Part shown: positions 39,240-48,321 of the stretch, piece after piece
Numbering within the stretch: the first letter of the stretch is position 1
Layout: every line of letters starts with the position of its first letter
Origin: G963708325 sp963708325
GTDB lineage: Bacteria > Actinomycetota > Thermoleophilia > Solirubrobacterales > 70-9
Length of the DNA: 64,000 nt
Reading direction: 5' to 3'
NCBI GenBank assembly: GCA_963708325.1
Contig: OY970203.1
Span: 2,232,001-2,296,000, forward strand
Translations under genes and position numbers: made by a program
Notes under the pieces: generated by a model
Database searches by the model: none
What the model saw: only the letters and a program-made list of their open reading frames with translations
What the model was told of the DNA's origin: nothing

Positions 39240-40559
39240 GTGAGCGAGCGCAGGCTCTTCGGCACCGACGGCGTGCGGGGGGTGGCCGGGGACTTCCTCA
39301 GCGCCGACCTGGCCCTCTCGCTGGGACGCGCCGCCGTGCGCGCGGCGGACGCGGAGCGGCCGCAGGTGCTGGTGATCCGCGACACGCGCGAATCGGGCCC
39401 GATGCTCGAGTCGGCGCTGGCCGCCGGCGTGGCGGCCGGCGGAGGCGACGCGCTGCTCGGCGGCGTGCTCCCGACCCCCGCCGCGTCGATCCTGGTCCGC
39501 CGTCACGGGCTCGACCTCGCCGCGGTCGTCTCCGCCTCCCACAATCCCTACCGGGACAACGGGATCAAGTTCTTCGGCGCCGACGGACGCAAGCTCGGCG
39601 ACGCCACCGAGGCCGAGATCGAGCGCCGCCTTGACGACGGCGAGGGCGGCAACGGCGCCGAGGGCCGGGTGCGAACGCTGGAGGGCGCGCTGGACGATTA
39701 CCTGCGCGAGCTCTCGACCGCCTTTCGACTCGACCTCGGCGGGGTTCGCGTGATGCTCGACTGTGCCAACGGAGCGACGCACCGGGCGGCACCGACGATC
39801 TTCGAGCGGCTCGGCGCGACGGTCGAGACGATCGGCGCCGAGCCGGACGGGCGCAACATAAACGACGGCTGCGGATCGACCCACGTCCAGGTGCTTGCGG
39901 AGCAGATGGCCGGCTCCGGCGCCGACGTCGGCTTCGCGTTCGACGGAGACGGAGACCGCATGCTCGCCGTAGACCGCGACGGTCGGGTGCACGACGGCGA
40001 CGAGCTGATCGCTCTCGCGGCCCGGCACCTGCGGGAGTCCGGCTCGCTGCCCGGCGGGGTTGCCGTGACCGTGATGAGCAACTACGGCTTTCACCAGGCG
40101 ATGGAGCAGGCCGGGATCGAGGTCGAGGCAACCAGCGTCGGCGACCGCTACGTGCTCGAGGCGCTCGAGCGGCGTCAGTGGACCCTCGGCGGAGAGCAGT
40201 CCGGTCACATCATCTGGACGGGATTCGCGCCGACCGGCGACGGGATCGCGGCGGCGCTGCTGACGCTGCGGGCCCTGGGCGGGGCCGACCTCGCGACGGC
40301 GGCTCCGATGCAGAAGCTTCCGCAGCGGCTGCAGAACGTCGAGGTCGCCGACCGCGAGGCGATCGCGGGAGCCGAGGCGATCTGGGAGGAGGTCGACCGT
40401 GAGAACGCCGCCCTGGAGGGGCGCGGGCGAGTGCTCGTTCGCCCTTCGGGCACCGAGCCCCTGCTGCGGGTGATGGTGGAGGCGCCGACCGAGGAGGAGT
40501 GCGAGGCGGTCTGCGGACGCCTGGTCGCCGTCGTCGGGCGGGAGCTGGGAACGGGCTGA
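39240..40559 (+). CDS. glmM: Phosphoglucosamine mutase
   Basis: A 439-residue enzyme converting glucosamine-6-phosphate to glucosamine-1-phosphate on the way to UDP-GlcNAc. It begins RLFGTDGVRGVAGDFLSA; phosphoserine S100 is in VVSASHNPYRDNGIKFF, the metal loop is AFDGDGDRML, the sugar loop is GGEQSGHII, and the phosphate-binding loop is RPSGTEPLLRVMVEA. The GTG start is 8 bases after rpsI, so it is co-transcribed with the L13-S9 genes, and glmS follows 40 bases later. Confidence 0.97.
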   Translation: MSERRLFGTDGVRGVAGDFLSADLALSLGRAAVRAADAERPQVLVIRDTRESGPMLESALAAGVAAGGGDALLGGVLPTPAASILVRRHGLDLAAVVSASHNPYRDNGIKFFGADGRKLGDATEAEIERRLDDGEGGNGAEGRVRTLEGALDDYLRELSTAFRLDLGGVRVMLDCANGATHRAAPTIFERLGATVETIGAEPDGRNINDGCGSTHVQVLAEQMAGSGADVGFAFDGDGDRMLAVDRDGRVHDGDELIALAARHLRESGSLPGGVAVTVMSNYGFHQAMEQAGIEVEATSVGDRYVLEALERRQWTLGGEQSGHIIWTGFAPTGDGIAAALLTLRALGGADLATAAPMQKLPQRLQNVEVADREAIAGAEAIWEEVDRENAALEGRGRVLVRPSGTEPLLRVMVEAPTEEECEAVCGRLVAVVGRELGTG

Positions 40560-40581
40560 CGAGGGCGGGCCCACCGGCCTC

Positions 40582-40587
40582 TACCCT
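40582..40587 (+). promoter_or_regulatory. -10 element of glmS
   Basis: TACCCT ends 12 nt before the glmS ATG. No glmS ribozyme or ribosome-binding site fits in the 40-base gap, so glmS may have its own leaderless transcript. Confidence 0.4.
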
Positions 40588-40599
40588 GTCCTACCTGTC

Positions 40600-42450
40600 A
40601 TGTGCGGCATCGTCGGATACGTCGGCGGGCGTCCCTGCCGGGACCTCCTGATCGCCGGCCTGGAGAAGCTCGAATACCGCGGCTACGACTCCGCGGGCGT
40701 CTCCGTGCTCTCGGACGGCGAGATCAGCTCGGTGCGGGCGGTCGGAAACCTCGCCAACCTGCGCGCGGCGGTCGAGCAGGACGGGGGCGGCGTTGCCGTC
40801 GCGGCGCCGCCGGCGACGACCGGCCTCGCCCACACCCGCTGGGCCACTCACGGCCGGGTCACCGAGGAGAACGCCCATCCCCACAACGACTGCAGCGGAC
40901 GCATCCACATCGTCCTCAACGGGATCGTCGAGAACCACGCTCAGCTGCGCGACCTGCTCGAGGGCGAGGGCCACAGCTTCAGCTCCGAGACCGACGCCGA
41001 GATCGTCGCTCACCTGATCGAGCGCCACTACGACGGCGACCTCACCGCCGCCGTGCGCGCGGCGTTCGCCGACCTGCGCGGCCACTACGCCTTCGTCGCG
41101 ATGCACGCGGACCACCCGGGCGAGCTGGCGGCCGCTCGCCGCGAGTGCCCGCTGATCGTCGGCCTCGGCGACGGCGAGGCCTTCGTCGCCTCGGCGATCC
41201 CGGCGTTCCTGGCGGAGACGCGCCGCGTGGTCCTGATCGAGAACGACGAGATCGTCACCGTGCGACCCGGCGGCGTCACGCTCACCGACGCCGCCGGCAC
41301 GCCGGTGGAGCGAGACGTGGAGGAGGTGACCTGGGACGAGGACGCGGCCGAGAAGGGCGGCTTTCCCACCTTCATGCTGAAGGAGATCCACGAGCAGCCG
41401 GACGCGGTCGCCGAGACCATCACCGACCGCCTCGCCGAGGGCGACCGCGTCGACCTCGGCGAGCTGGACATCGATCCGGACTTCATCCGCGGATTGCGCC
41501 GGATAGTGATCGTCGCCTGCGGCACCTCGTACCACGCCGGCCTCGTCGGCCGCTACGCGATCGAGGAATGGGCGCGCGTGCCCGTGGAGATGGACATCGC
41601 CTCCGAGTACCGCTACCGCAATCCGGTCGTGGACTCCGCCGACCTGGTGATCGGGATCACGCAGTCGGGGGAGACCGCCGACACGCTGGCGGCCATGCGC
41701 CTGGCCCGCGAGCGGGGAGCGCGGGTGCTGGCGGTCACCAACATCATGGGAAGCCAGGCGACGCGCGACGCCGACGCCGTCCTCTTCACGCGCGCCGGCC
41801 TCGAGATCGGCGTCGCCGCCACGAAGACGTTCGTCAGCCAGGTGGCGGCGATGTACCTGCTGGGCCTGTGGCTGGCCGACATCCGCGGCACGATCGAGCC
41901 GGCGCGGATCGCCGAGCTGATCGCCGAGCTGAAGGCGATCCCCTCGAAGATGGAGGAGCTGCTCGGCTCTGTGGACGAGCGCGTCAGGGCGATCGCGCGC
42001 ACGCACGCCGAGCGCCGCTTCTTCCTCTACCTGGGCCGCAACATCGGCCTGCCGGTGTGCCTCGAGGGGGCGCTGAAGATGAAGGAGATCACCTACATCC
42101 CATCGGACGCGTACGCCGCGGGGGAGATGAAGCATGGCCCGATTGCGCTGCTCGACGAGTCCACGCCCGTCGTCTGCGTCGCCACCGACAGCCCCGTGCT
42201 CGAGAAGGTGCTCTCCAACGTCGCCGAGGTGCAGGCGCGCCACGCCGACGTGGTCGCCGTCGCCACCGAGGGCACGGCCCAGGTGGCCGAGGTCGCCGAC
42301 CAGACCCTCTACGTCCCCCGCACCGACTGGATCCTGCAGCCGATCCTGGCGGTCGTGCCGCTGCAGCTGCTCGCCTACCACGTCGCTCGCCTGCTGGACC
42401 TCAACGTTGATCAGCCCCGAAACCTCGCGAAGACGGTCACGGTCGAGTAG
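40600..42450 (+). CDS. glmS: Glutamine-fructose-6-phosphate aminotransferase
   Basis: A 616-residue enzyme making glucosamine-6-phosphate. C2 directly after Met is the glutaminase nucleophile (MCGIVGYVGG), with GLAHTRWATHG and HNDCSGRIHIVLNGIVEN as its other marks. The isomerase half has two SIS domains with CGTSYHAG, ITQSGETADTLAAM and EIGVAATKTFVSQ, and ends in the conserved DLNVDQPRNLAKTVTVE. The glmM-glmS order gives consecutive steps to UDP-GlcNAc. acpS follows after 6 bases. Confidence 0.97.
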   Translation: MCGIVGYVGGRPCRDLLIAGLEKLEYRGYDSAGVSVLSDGEISSVRAVGNLANLRAAVEQDGGGVAVAAPPATTGLAHTRWATHGRVTEENAHPHNDCSGRIHIVLNGIVENHAQLRDLLEGEGHSFSSETDAEIVAHLIERHYDGDLTAAVRAAFADLRGHYAFVAMHADHPGELAAARRECPLIVGLGDGEAFVASAIPAFLAETRRVVLIENDEIVTVRPGGVTLTDAAGTPVERDVEEVTWDEDAAEKGGFPTFMLKEIHEQPDAVAETITDRLAEGDRVDLGELDIDPDFIRGLRRIVIVACGTSYHAGLVGRYAIEEWARVPVEMDIASEYRYRNPVVDSADLVIGITQSGETADTLAAMRLARERGARVLAVTNIMGSQATRDADAVLFTRAGLEIGVAATKTFVSQVAAMYLLGLWLADIRGTIEPARIAELIAELKAIPSKMEELLGSVDERVRAIARTHAERRFFLYLGRNIGLPVCLEGALKMKEITYIPSDAYAAGEMKHGPIALLDESTPVVCVATDSPVLEKVLSNVAEVQARHADVVAVATEGTAQVAEVADQTLYVPRTDWILQPILAVVPLQLLAYHVARLLDLNVDQPRNLAKTVTVE

Positions 42451-42456
42451 GCGAGC

Positions 42457-42897
42457 GTGACCGGAGGCGTCGGCATCGACCTGATCGAGATCGACCGCAT
42501 CGAGCGGGCCCTGGCGCGCCATCCGCGGCTCGCCGAGCGGCTGTTCACCGCGCAGGAGCGCTCCTACGCCGCCGGCCGCGCCCGTCCGAGTCGGCATCTG
42601 GCCGCCCGGTTCGCGGCGAAGGAAGCATCGGTGAAGGCACTCGGCCTTTCGGGAAGGTTCGGCCTGCGCGACGTGGAGGTCGTGTCCGGCGAGCCGCCGC
42701 GGGTTCGGCTCAGCGGCAGGGCCGCGGAGGCCGCGAAGAGCGCGCGGCTGACGCTGCGCGTGTCGCTGACCCACTCCCGCGACACAGCGGCGGCGGTGGC
42801 GGTCGCCTCGCCGCTCGAGCCGTCAGTGGGCGATCGTGACGCCGAGGCAGACGATCCCGATCGACCCGGCGAGGATGGCGGCGTCGAGCGCGGCTGA
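42457..42897 (+). CDS. acpS: Holo-[acyl-carrier-protein] synthase
   Basis: A 146-residue phosphopantetheinyl transferase of the AcpS type, which activates acyl carrier proteins with the CoA 4'-phosphopantetheine arm. The metal-binding GIDLIEIDRIERAL and HLAARFAAKEASVKALGL motifs are intact, and VSLTHSRDTAAAVAVA closes the fold. The last 25 residues (GDRDAEADDPDRPGEDGG) are unrelated to the family and are encoded over the 3' end of the convergent membrane-protein gene; the overlap is 75 bases. Start GTG lies 6 bases after glmS. Confidence 0.9.
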   Translation: MTGGVGIDLIEIDRIERALARHPRLAERLFTAQERSYAAGRARPSRHLAARFAAKEASVKALGLSGRFGLRDVEVVSGEPPRVRLSGRAAEAAKSARLTLRVSLTHSRDTAAAVAVASPLEPSVGDRDAEADDPDRPGEDGGVERG

Positions 42898-43194
42898 GCG
42901 CGGCCAGCGCAGGTGGGCGGCGACGAGCGCCGCCACCACGGCGACAAGCGCCAGCTTGACCTGAAGCGCGGTCTCGCCCCAGGCGTCGAAATGGGAAGCC
43001 ATCGCCGCCCCGGTGGCCACCAGGACCGCGATCGCGACCAGGGTGCCGTAGCCGAAGCGCCGCGCGATCTGCCGCAGCCGCTCGCGGTCCGGGGACGACC
43101 GCTCGACCGGCACGACGGCCGCAGCGAGCACTAGCTGACCGCCGACGAAGAACGCCATCGCCAGCAGGTGAAGGATGCGGATCGCGTCCCACAC
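42823..43194 (-). CDS. Four-helix membrane protein, CopD/DUF2269-like
   Basis: A 123-residue membrane protein with four predicted helices (ILHLLAMAFFVGGQLVLAAAV, GTLVAIAVLVATGAAMA, LQVKLALVAVVAALVAAHL, ALDAAILAGSIGIVCLGV). The first helix with its IRILHLLAMAFFVGGQ pattern recalls CopD/DUF2269-type proteins, in which the His may bind haem or copper; C-terminal H123 and H68 are other candidates. Function is unknown. It is convergent with acpS and overlaps it by 75 bases, and divergent from nnr. Confidence 0.6.
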   Translation of the reverse strand: MWDAIRILHLLAMAFFVGGQLVLAAAVVPVERSSPDRERLRQIARRFGYGTLVAIAVLVATGAAMASHFDAWGETALQVKLALVAVVAALVAAHLRWPRSAALDAAILAGSIGIVCLGVTIAH

Positions 43195-43257
43195 GGCGCA
43201 GATACTGGCCCAGCGAGCGGCGGCAGCGAATCGCCCGTCGCAGTGGGATCAGTCATC

Positions 43258-43263
43258 TAGTGT
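43258..43263 (+). promoter_or_regulatory. -10 element of the NAD(P)HX repair gene
   Basis: TAGTGT ends 6 nt before the ATG at 43270, a leaderless arrangement. Confidence 0.4.
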
Positions 43264-43269
43264 GCGGCC

Positions 43270-44784
43270 ATGCAGGACTGGCTGCGTCCCCTTTTCGACG
43301 CCGAACGCATGCGCGCCGCCGATCGCTGGGCGATCGAGGACCGGGGTGTCCCCTCGCTGGACCTGATGGAGGCCGCCGGGGACGCGGTGGCAAGGGTGGC
43401 GGGGGAGCTGACGGCCGCCGGCCCCGTGCGCGTCGTCTGCGGCAAGGGCAACAACGGCGGCGACGGGCTGGTGGCGGCGCGGCTGCTGGCCGCGACCGGT
43501 TACGAGGTCGAGGCGCTGTTGCTATGGGGGCGCGACGAGCTCTCCCCCGACGCGGCCGCCAACCTCGCCCGCTGCGAGGCGGCCCGCGAGGTGGACGCCG
43601 GCGGCCTCGCGGACGCGTTGGCCGGATCGGGCCTCGTTGTCGACGCGATCTTCGGCACCGGCTTCGAGGGGGCGCCGCGCCCTCCCGCGGATGCGGCGAT
43701 CGCGGCGGTCAACGCCGCGGGCGCGCCGGTGCTCGCCGTCGATATCGCCTCCGGCGTCAACGCCTCCAGCGGCGAGGTCGAGGGGGCGGCCGTGGAGGCC
43801 GACGTCACGGTCACCTTTCACGGCGCAAAGCTCGGCCACTGGATCGCGCCGGGCAGGTGGTGCGCGGGCCGGCTCGAGGTCGCCGACATCGGCATCCCCG
43901 CGGGGGCGCCGGTCGACCTCGATGCGGGCCTGATCGACGCCGCCGTCATCGGCCTCGCTCCCCGGCGCGGCGCGCGCTCGACCAAGTTCACCTCCGGCGA
44001 GGTTCTCGTCGTCGGCGGCTCGCGCGGGCTGACCGGAGCGGTGTGCATGGCGGCGGGCGCGGCGATCCGCGCCGGCGCCGGCTATGCGACGGCGGCGGTG
44101 CCGGCCTCGCTCGAGCCGATCGTCGAGGCGAAGCTGACCGAGGCGATGTCGGTGGGCTGCGCCGAGGTCGACGGGGCGCTCGCGCCGGAGGCGGCGGAAG
44201 CGGTGCTCGGCGCAGCCGAGCGGGCGGCCGCGGTCGTGCTCGGGCCCGGGCTGGGACGAACCGACGGCGCCTTCGCGCTCGCCCGCGATGTCTCGGCGCG
44301 CTTCGAGGCGCCGCTGCTGGTGGACGCCGACGGGCTCAACGCGCTCGCTGGCCGCCTCGAGTCCCTTCGCGACCGGCCAGCGCCGGCGGTGCTGACCCCG
44401 CACGCGGGTGAGCTCGGTCGGCTGCTCGACCGCGACTCCGCCGAAATCTCGGCGCACCGGCTCGCCTGCGCGCGCGAGGCGGCGGAGCGCAGCGGCGCGG
44501 TTGTCGTGCTCAAGGGCGACGACACGATCGTCACCGACGGCAGCACCGTCGCCGTCAACGCGCTGTCGGCGCCCGCTCTGGCCACCGCCGGCACCGGGGA
44601 CGTCCTCTCGGGCACGATCGCGGCGATGCTGGCGCGGGGGATGGAGCCGCTCGCCGCCGCGTCCGCGGGGGTACTCGCCCACGCCCGGGCCGGCCGGATC
44701 GCCGCCGAGCGGGTCGGCGCCGAGTCGGTGATCGCCACCGACGTGATCGAGGCCCTCCCCGGCGCCCTGCGCGCTCACGCTTGA
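43270..44784 (+). CDS. nnr: Bifunctional NAD(P)HX epimerase/dehydratase
   Basis: A 504-residue fusion that repairs hydrated NADH/NADPH. The N-terminal epimerase (YjeF N) has ADRWAIEDRGVPSLDLMEAAG, VVCGKGNNGGDGLVAAR (phosphate loop at 57-67) and VDAIFGTGFEG. The C-terminal dehydratase (carbohydrate kinase-like) has VVLGPGLGR, LLVDADGLNAL, LTPHAGELGRLL and the anion-hole ATAGTGDVLSGTIAAML (G-T-G-D at 441-444). The domain order is the usual bacterial one. It has its own -10 and probably a leaderless mRNA. The following CBS gene starts 90 bases after. Confidence 0.95.
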   Translation: MQDWLRPLFDAERMRAADRWAIEDRGVPSLDLMEAAGDAVARVAGELTAAGPVRVVCGKGNNGGDGLVAARLLAATGYEVEALLLWGRDELSPDAAANLARCEAAREVDAGGLADALAGSGLVVDAIFGTGFEGAPRPPADAAIAAVNAAGAPVLAVDIASGVNASSGEVEGAAVEADVTVTFHGAKLGHWIAPGRWCAGRLEVADIGIPAGAPVDLDAGLIDAAVIGLAPRRGARSTKFTSGEVLVVGGSRGLTGAVCMAAGAAIRAGAGYATAAVPASLEPIVEAKLTEAMSVGCAEVDGALAPEAAEAVLGAAERAAAVVLGPGLGRTDGAFALARDVSARFEAPLLVDADGLNALAGRLESLRDRPAPAVLTPHAGELGRLLDRDSAEISAHRLACAREAAERSGAVVVLKGDDTIVTDGSTVAVNALSAPALATAGTGDVLSGTIAAMLARGMEPLAAASAGVLAHARAGRIAAERVGAESVIATDVIEALPGALRAHA

Positions 44785-44859
44785 CCGACGCCGCCTTCGT
44801 TCGTCGCTCAGCTCGGCCTGGCGCGCCCCCGCGGGCACGCGGATTCGGAATCGACCGTC

Positions 44860-44865
44860 TAGGCT
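44860..44865 (+). promoter_or_regulatory. -10 element of the CBS gene
   Basis: TAGGCT ends 8 nt before the ATG at 44874; this fixes that ATG as the start rather than in-frame codons up to 44781. Confidence 0.5.
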
Positions 44866-44873
44866 CGCGGCCG

Positions 44874-45344
44874 ATGGCCGAGACGACGGTCGCCGAGGTG
44901 ATGGACGCCGACCCCGAGACGGTGGGGCCCGACGAGGACGTGCGCAGCGTGATCGAGGTGCTGCGCGAGAACGAGCTGCCCGGTGTGCCCGTGGTCGACG
45001 GCGACCGGCGCGTGGTCGGCATCGTCACCGAGTCGGACCTCGTGATCACCGACGAGGAGGAGGACCTTCACCTTCCCCACCTCGTCAACGTGATGGGGGG
45101 GACGATCTTCCTCGAGCCCGTGCGCGGCTTCGAGCGGCGCCTGCGCAAGGCGTTCGCGACCAAGGTCTCCGACCTGATGACCTCGGACCCGCTTTGCGTG
45201 GCGAAGTCCGACACTGTCAAGGACGCCGCCCGGCTGATCGTCGAGCGGCACCACAACCGGCTTCCCGTGGTGGACAGCGATGGCCGGCTCGTCGGGGTGG
45301 TCACGCGCGTCGACGTGCTGGCGGCGCTGGCGTTGCAGGAGTAG
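44874..45344 (+). CDS. CBS-domain pair protein
   Basis: A 156-residue protein made of two CBS domains. The first (TVAEVMDADPETVGPDEDVRSVIEVL then LPGVPVVDGDRRVVGIVTESDLV) and second (VSDLMTSDPLCVAKSDTVKDAARLI then LPVVDSDGRLVGVVTRVDVLAAL) each carry the adenosyl-ligand G-(I/V)-V-T-x-x-D motif. It is a free-standing energy or nucleotide sensor; its partner is unknown. It lies just upstream of alr with 16 bases between, but has no evident functional link to it. Confidence 0.88.
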   Translation: MAETTVAEVMDADPETVGPDEDVRSVIEVLRENELPGVPVVDGDRRVVGIVTESDLVITDEEEDLHLPHLVNVMGGTIFLEPVRGFERRLRKAFATKVSDLMTSDPLCVAKSDTVKDAARLIVERHHNRLPVVDSDGRLVGVVTRVDVLAALALQE

Positions 45345-45360
45345 GGCTTCGCCCGCTGCG

Positions 45361-46479
45361 GTGGACCAGAGCAACGAGCGCGCGCGGGCGGTGGTCGACT
45401 ACGGCGCCGTGCAGCGCAACTGCGAGACGCTTCGCTCCCGACTCGGCGAGGCGGCGCTATGCGCCGTGGTGAAGGCTGACGGCTACGGCCACGGCGCCGA
45501 GCGCTGCGCCGCCGCCGCGCTGGCCGGGGGGGCGTCGTGGCTGGCCGTCGCCGCCGCCACGGAGGCCGCCGCGCTGCGCGCCTCGCAGCCGCAGGCGGCG
45601 CTGCTGACGATGGGCGCGCTGACCGGGCGGGAGCTCGACGTGGCGTTGGACGCGCGCTCCGACGTCGCCCTCTGGCGCCCGGGCTTCGCCGAGCTTGTCT
45701 CCCGGCGCGCCGCCGAGCGCGGCGAACGGGCCCGGGTCCACGTCAAGCACGACAGCGGCATGGGCCGGCTCGGCGAGCCCGACCCCGACGCCGTCCTTTC
45801 GCTGGTGCGGCGCTGCGCCGACGACCCCCACCTCGACCTCGCCGGGGTGTGGACGCACTTCGCCACCGCCGACGACCCCCAGTCGGATTATTTCGACGAG
45901 CAGCTCGGGCGCTTTCGCCCGCTCGCCGAGACGGTGCGCGCCGAGCACCCTGGCTGCATCGTGCACGCCGCCAACAGCGCCGCCACGTTCCGCGACCCCG
46001 AGGCCCATTTCGACATGGCCCGCTGCGGGATCGCGATCTACGGCCTCGACCCGTTCGGCGAGGACCCCGGCGAGCGCGGCCTGGAGCCGGCGCTGGAGCT
46101 GCGCTCCTACGTCGCCGACGTGAAGCGCTTCGAGACAGGATCGAGCGCCGGCTACGGCCGCCGCTGGCACGCCCCCCGCGACACCTGGGTCGGGGTGCTG
46201 CCGATCGGCTACGGCGACGGGGTGCGGCGCGGCCTGACCAATCGCGGCGAGGTCCTCGTCGGCGGCCGGCGCCGGCCGATCGCGGGGACGATCTCGATGG
46301 ACAACCTCACGATCGACCTCGGCCCGGAGACCGACGTCCGCCCCGGCGCGCCCGCGGTGCTGATCGGGCGGCAGGGCGAGGAGCGGATACTGGCCGAGGA
46401 GATGGCACGAGAGCTGGACACGATCAACTACGAGGTGACCTGCGGGATCTCCGCGCGCGTGCCGCGGGTCCCGGCGTGA
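45361..46479 (+). CDS. alr: Alanine racemase
   Basis: A 372-residue PLP enzyme interconverting L- and D-alanine for peptidoglycan. The PLP lysine is K38 in AVVKADGYGHG; HVKHDSGMGRLG, HAANSAATF, RCGIAIYGLDPF and VGVLPIGYGDGVRRGL follow, and SSAGYGRRW supplies the second catalytic base tyrosine. GTG 45361 is chosen because it gives the normal start RARAVVDYGAVQRN; it lies 16 bases after the CBS gene. The stop overlaps the next gene's GTG by 4 bases. Confidence 0.96.
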   Translation: MDQSNERARAVVDYGAVQRNCETLRSRLGEAALCAVVKADGYGHGAERCAAAALAGGASWLAVAAATEAAALRASQPQAALLTMGALTGRELDVALDARSDVALWRPGFAELVSRRAAERGERARVHVKHDSGMGRLGEPDPDAVLSLVRRCADDPHLDLAGVWTHFATADDPQSDYFDEQLGRFRPLAETVRAEHPGCIVHAANSAATFRDPEAHFDMARCGIAIYGLDPFGEDPGERGLEPALELRSYVADVKRFETGSSAGYGRRWHAPRDTWVGVLPIGYGDGVRRGLTNRGEVLVGGRRRPIAGTISMDNLTIDLGPETDVRPGAPAVLIGRQGEERILAEEMARELDTINYEVTCGISARVPRVPA

Positions 46480-47894
46480 CCGCCGCGGTCGCAGAGCGCC
46501 TCGAGGCGTCGGCCGCCGTGGCCGCCGCGCGGGCGGCGCTGGCCGGCTCCGGCGCCTGGATCGTCGGCGGCGCGGTGCGCGACGCGATGCTCGGCCGCGG
46601 CGTGGTGGACGTCGACCTGGCCGTCCCCGGCGGCGAGGAGGATGCCGCGCGGGCCGTCGCCAGGGCGGCGTCGGCGGCGGCCTTCCGGCTCTCGGAGGAG
46701 TTCGCCACCTGGCGGGTCGCCGACCGCGACGGCGCCTGGACCGTCGACATCGCCCCGCTCCGCGGCGGGTCGATCGAGACGGACCTGGCGGCGCGCGACT
46801 TCACCGTGAACGCGATCGCCGTGCCGCTCGGCGGCGGCGAGGCTGCCGACCCGCACGGCGGGCGGGGTGACCTGGAGGCGCGGCTGCTGCGCGCGGTGGG
46901 CGAGCGCAGCTTCGCCGACGACCCGCTGCGCCTGCTGCGCGCGGCGCGGATCGCGGCCCAGCTGGGGTTCGAGATCGAGGCCGGGACGGTGTCGCTGGCG
47001 CGCTCGCAGGCGGCCCGGGCCTCCGAGGCGGCCGGGGAGCGCCAGCTCGCCGAGCTGCGGATGCTGGTTGCCGGGCCGGACCCGCTGCGGGGGCTTCGGC
47101 TGATGGACGACCTCGGCGTCACGGCGGCCGTGCTCCCCGAGCTCGACGACCTCCACGGCGTCGAGCAGAACCCCTACCACCACCTCGACGTCCACGGGCA
47201 CACGCTCGCCGTGCTCGATGCGCTGCTGACAATCGAGGCCGCCCCCGCCGACGCGCTCGGCGAGCACGGCGGGGCGGTCGCGGCCCTGCTCGCGGAGCCG
47301 CTCGCCGACGAGCTCAGCCACGGCGGGGCGCTGCGACTCGCGGCGCTGTTCCACGACCTGGGCAAGCCGCAGACCCGCACGGTCAACGCCGAGGGGCGGG
47401 TTCTGTTCTTCGGCCACGACGCCGCCGGGGCGGAGATCGTCTCGCAGATCTGCGAGCGGCTGCGGGCGAGCCGGCGCCTGCGCGACTTCCTCCGCGCGCT
47501 CACCCTCGACCACCTGCGGCTCGGGTTCCTCGTCCACTCGCGGCCGCTCGGCCGCCGCCAGGTCTACGACTACCTGCTCGCGACGGACCCCTACTCGGTC
47601 GAGGTCACCGTGCTGACGGTCGCCGACCGGCTTGCCACCCAGGGCCCGCGCACGCGCCGGGAGGCAATCGACGCCCACCTCGAGCTGGCCCGCGAGATGC
47701 TCGCCGAGGCGCTCGAATGGCACCGCGAGGGGCCGCCTCGTCCGCCGCTCGCCGGGGACGACCTCGCCGAGGCTCTCGGAATCGAGCCGGGGCCGCAGCT
47801 GGGCCGGCTGCTGGAGGAGCTGGCGGCGGCGCGCTTCGCCGGCGAGGTGGAGACGCGCGCCGACGCGATCGAGATGGCGCGACGACTGATATAG
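46476..47894 (+). CDS. tRNA nucleotidyltransferase / poly(A) polymerase family with HD domain
   Basis: A 472-residue class II nucleotidyltransferase, probably the CCA-adding enzyme. The catalytic head has WIVGGAVRDAMLGRGVVDVDLAV (G-G-x-V-R-D with the D-x-D pair), RDFTVNAIAVPL and the RNA-binding RSFADDPLRLLRAARIAAQLGF. A C-terminal HD phosphohydrolase domain has LAALFHDLGKPQTR and FFGHDAAGAEI. The Asp/Arg residues that select C and A appear in ERQLAELRMLV (motif D/E region). The start GTG overlaps the alr stop (GTGA). A separate A-adding or C-adding specificity cannot be excluded. Confidence 0.88.
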   Translation: MTAAVAERLEASAAVAAARAALAGSGAWIVGGAVRDAMLGRGVVDVDLAVPGGEEDAARAVARAASAAAFRLSEEFATWRVADRDGAWTVDIAPLRGGSIETDLAARDFTVNAIAVPLGGGEAADPHGGRGDLEARLLRAVGERSFADDPLRLLRAARIAAQLGFEIEAGTVSLARSQAARASEAAGERQLAELRMLVAGPDPLRGLRLMDDLGVTAAVLPELDDLHGVEQNPYHHLDVHGHTLAVLDALLTIEAAPADALGEHGGAVAALLAEPLADELSHGGALRLAALFHDLGKPQTRTVNAEGRVLFFGHDAAGAEIVSQICERLRASRRLRDFLRALTLDHLRLGFLVHSRPLGRRQVYDYLLATDPYSVEVTVLTVADRLATQGPRTRREAIDAHLELAREMLAEALEWHREGPPRPPLAGDDLAEALGIEPGPQLGRLLEELAAARFAGEVETRADAIEMARRLI

Positions 47895-47897
47895 GCT
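47892..47897 (+). promoter_or_regulatory. -10 element of the HIT-family gene
   Basis: TAGGCT overlaps the stop of the nucleotidyltransferase gene and ends 10 nt before the HIT ATG. Confidence 0.45.
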
Positions 47898-47907
47898 GCC
47901 CCGCCGT

Positions 47908-48321
47908 ATGGCCGAGGACTGCCTCTTCTGCGGCATCGTCGCCGGCGACGTGCCCGCCGAGCTGATCGACTCCGACGATCACACGGTCGCCTTCATGGAC
48001 ATCAACCCAGCCACCCGCGGCCACTCGCTGGTCGTGCCGCGCCGCCACTCCGCCGACCTGATGGAGGTCTCAGACGAGGACCTGGAGCGCACGATGGTGG
48101 CGGTGCGCCGGCTCGCCCGGCGGATAGACGAGACGCTCGAGCCCGACGGCTTCAACATCCTCAACTCCTGCCGGCCGGTGGCCTGGCAGACGGTCTTCCA
48201 CTTCCACGTCCACGTCGTGCCCCGCTACGACGACGACCCGCTGAAGCTGCCGTGGGTGCCGCGGGGCGGCGACGCCGGCGAGATTGCCGCCCTCGCGGCG
48301 CGGATCCGGGGCGATGGCTGA
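47908..48321 (+). CDS. HIT-family nucleotide-binding hydrolase
   Basis: A 137-residue HINT/HIT protein hydrolysing nucleoside phosphoramidates or related adenylates. The N-terminal zinc pair C5-x2-C8 (DCLFCGIVAG), then LVVPRRHSADL, and the histidine triad H98-F-H100-V-H102-V-V are complete. It overlaps the enoyl-CoA hydratase gene by 8 bases. The exact substrate is unknown, as for most of the family. Confidence 0.93.
   Translation: MAEDCLFCGIVAGDVPAELIDSDDHTVAFMDINPATRGHSLVVPRRHSADLMEVSDEDLERTMVAVRRLARRIDETLEPDGFNILNSCRPVAWQTVFHFHVHVVPRYDDDPLKLPWVPRGGDAGEIAALAARIRGDG

Noticed and set aside
40560..40599. A glmS ribozyme ahead of glmS
   Set aside because: The gap between glmM and glmS is only 40 bases, too short for the ribozyme fold, and a -10-like hexamer occupies it.
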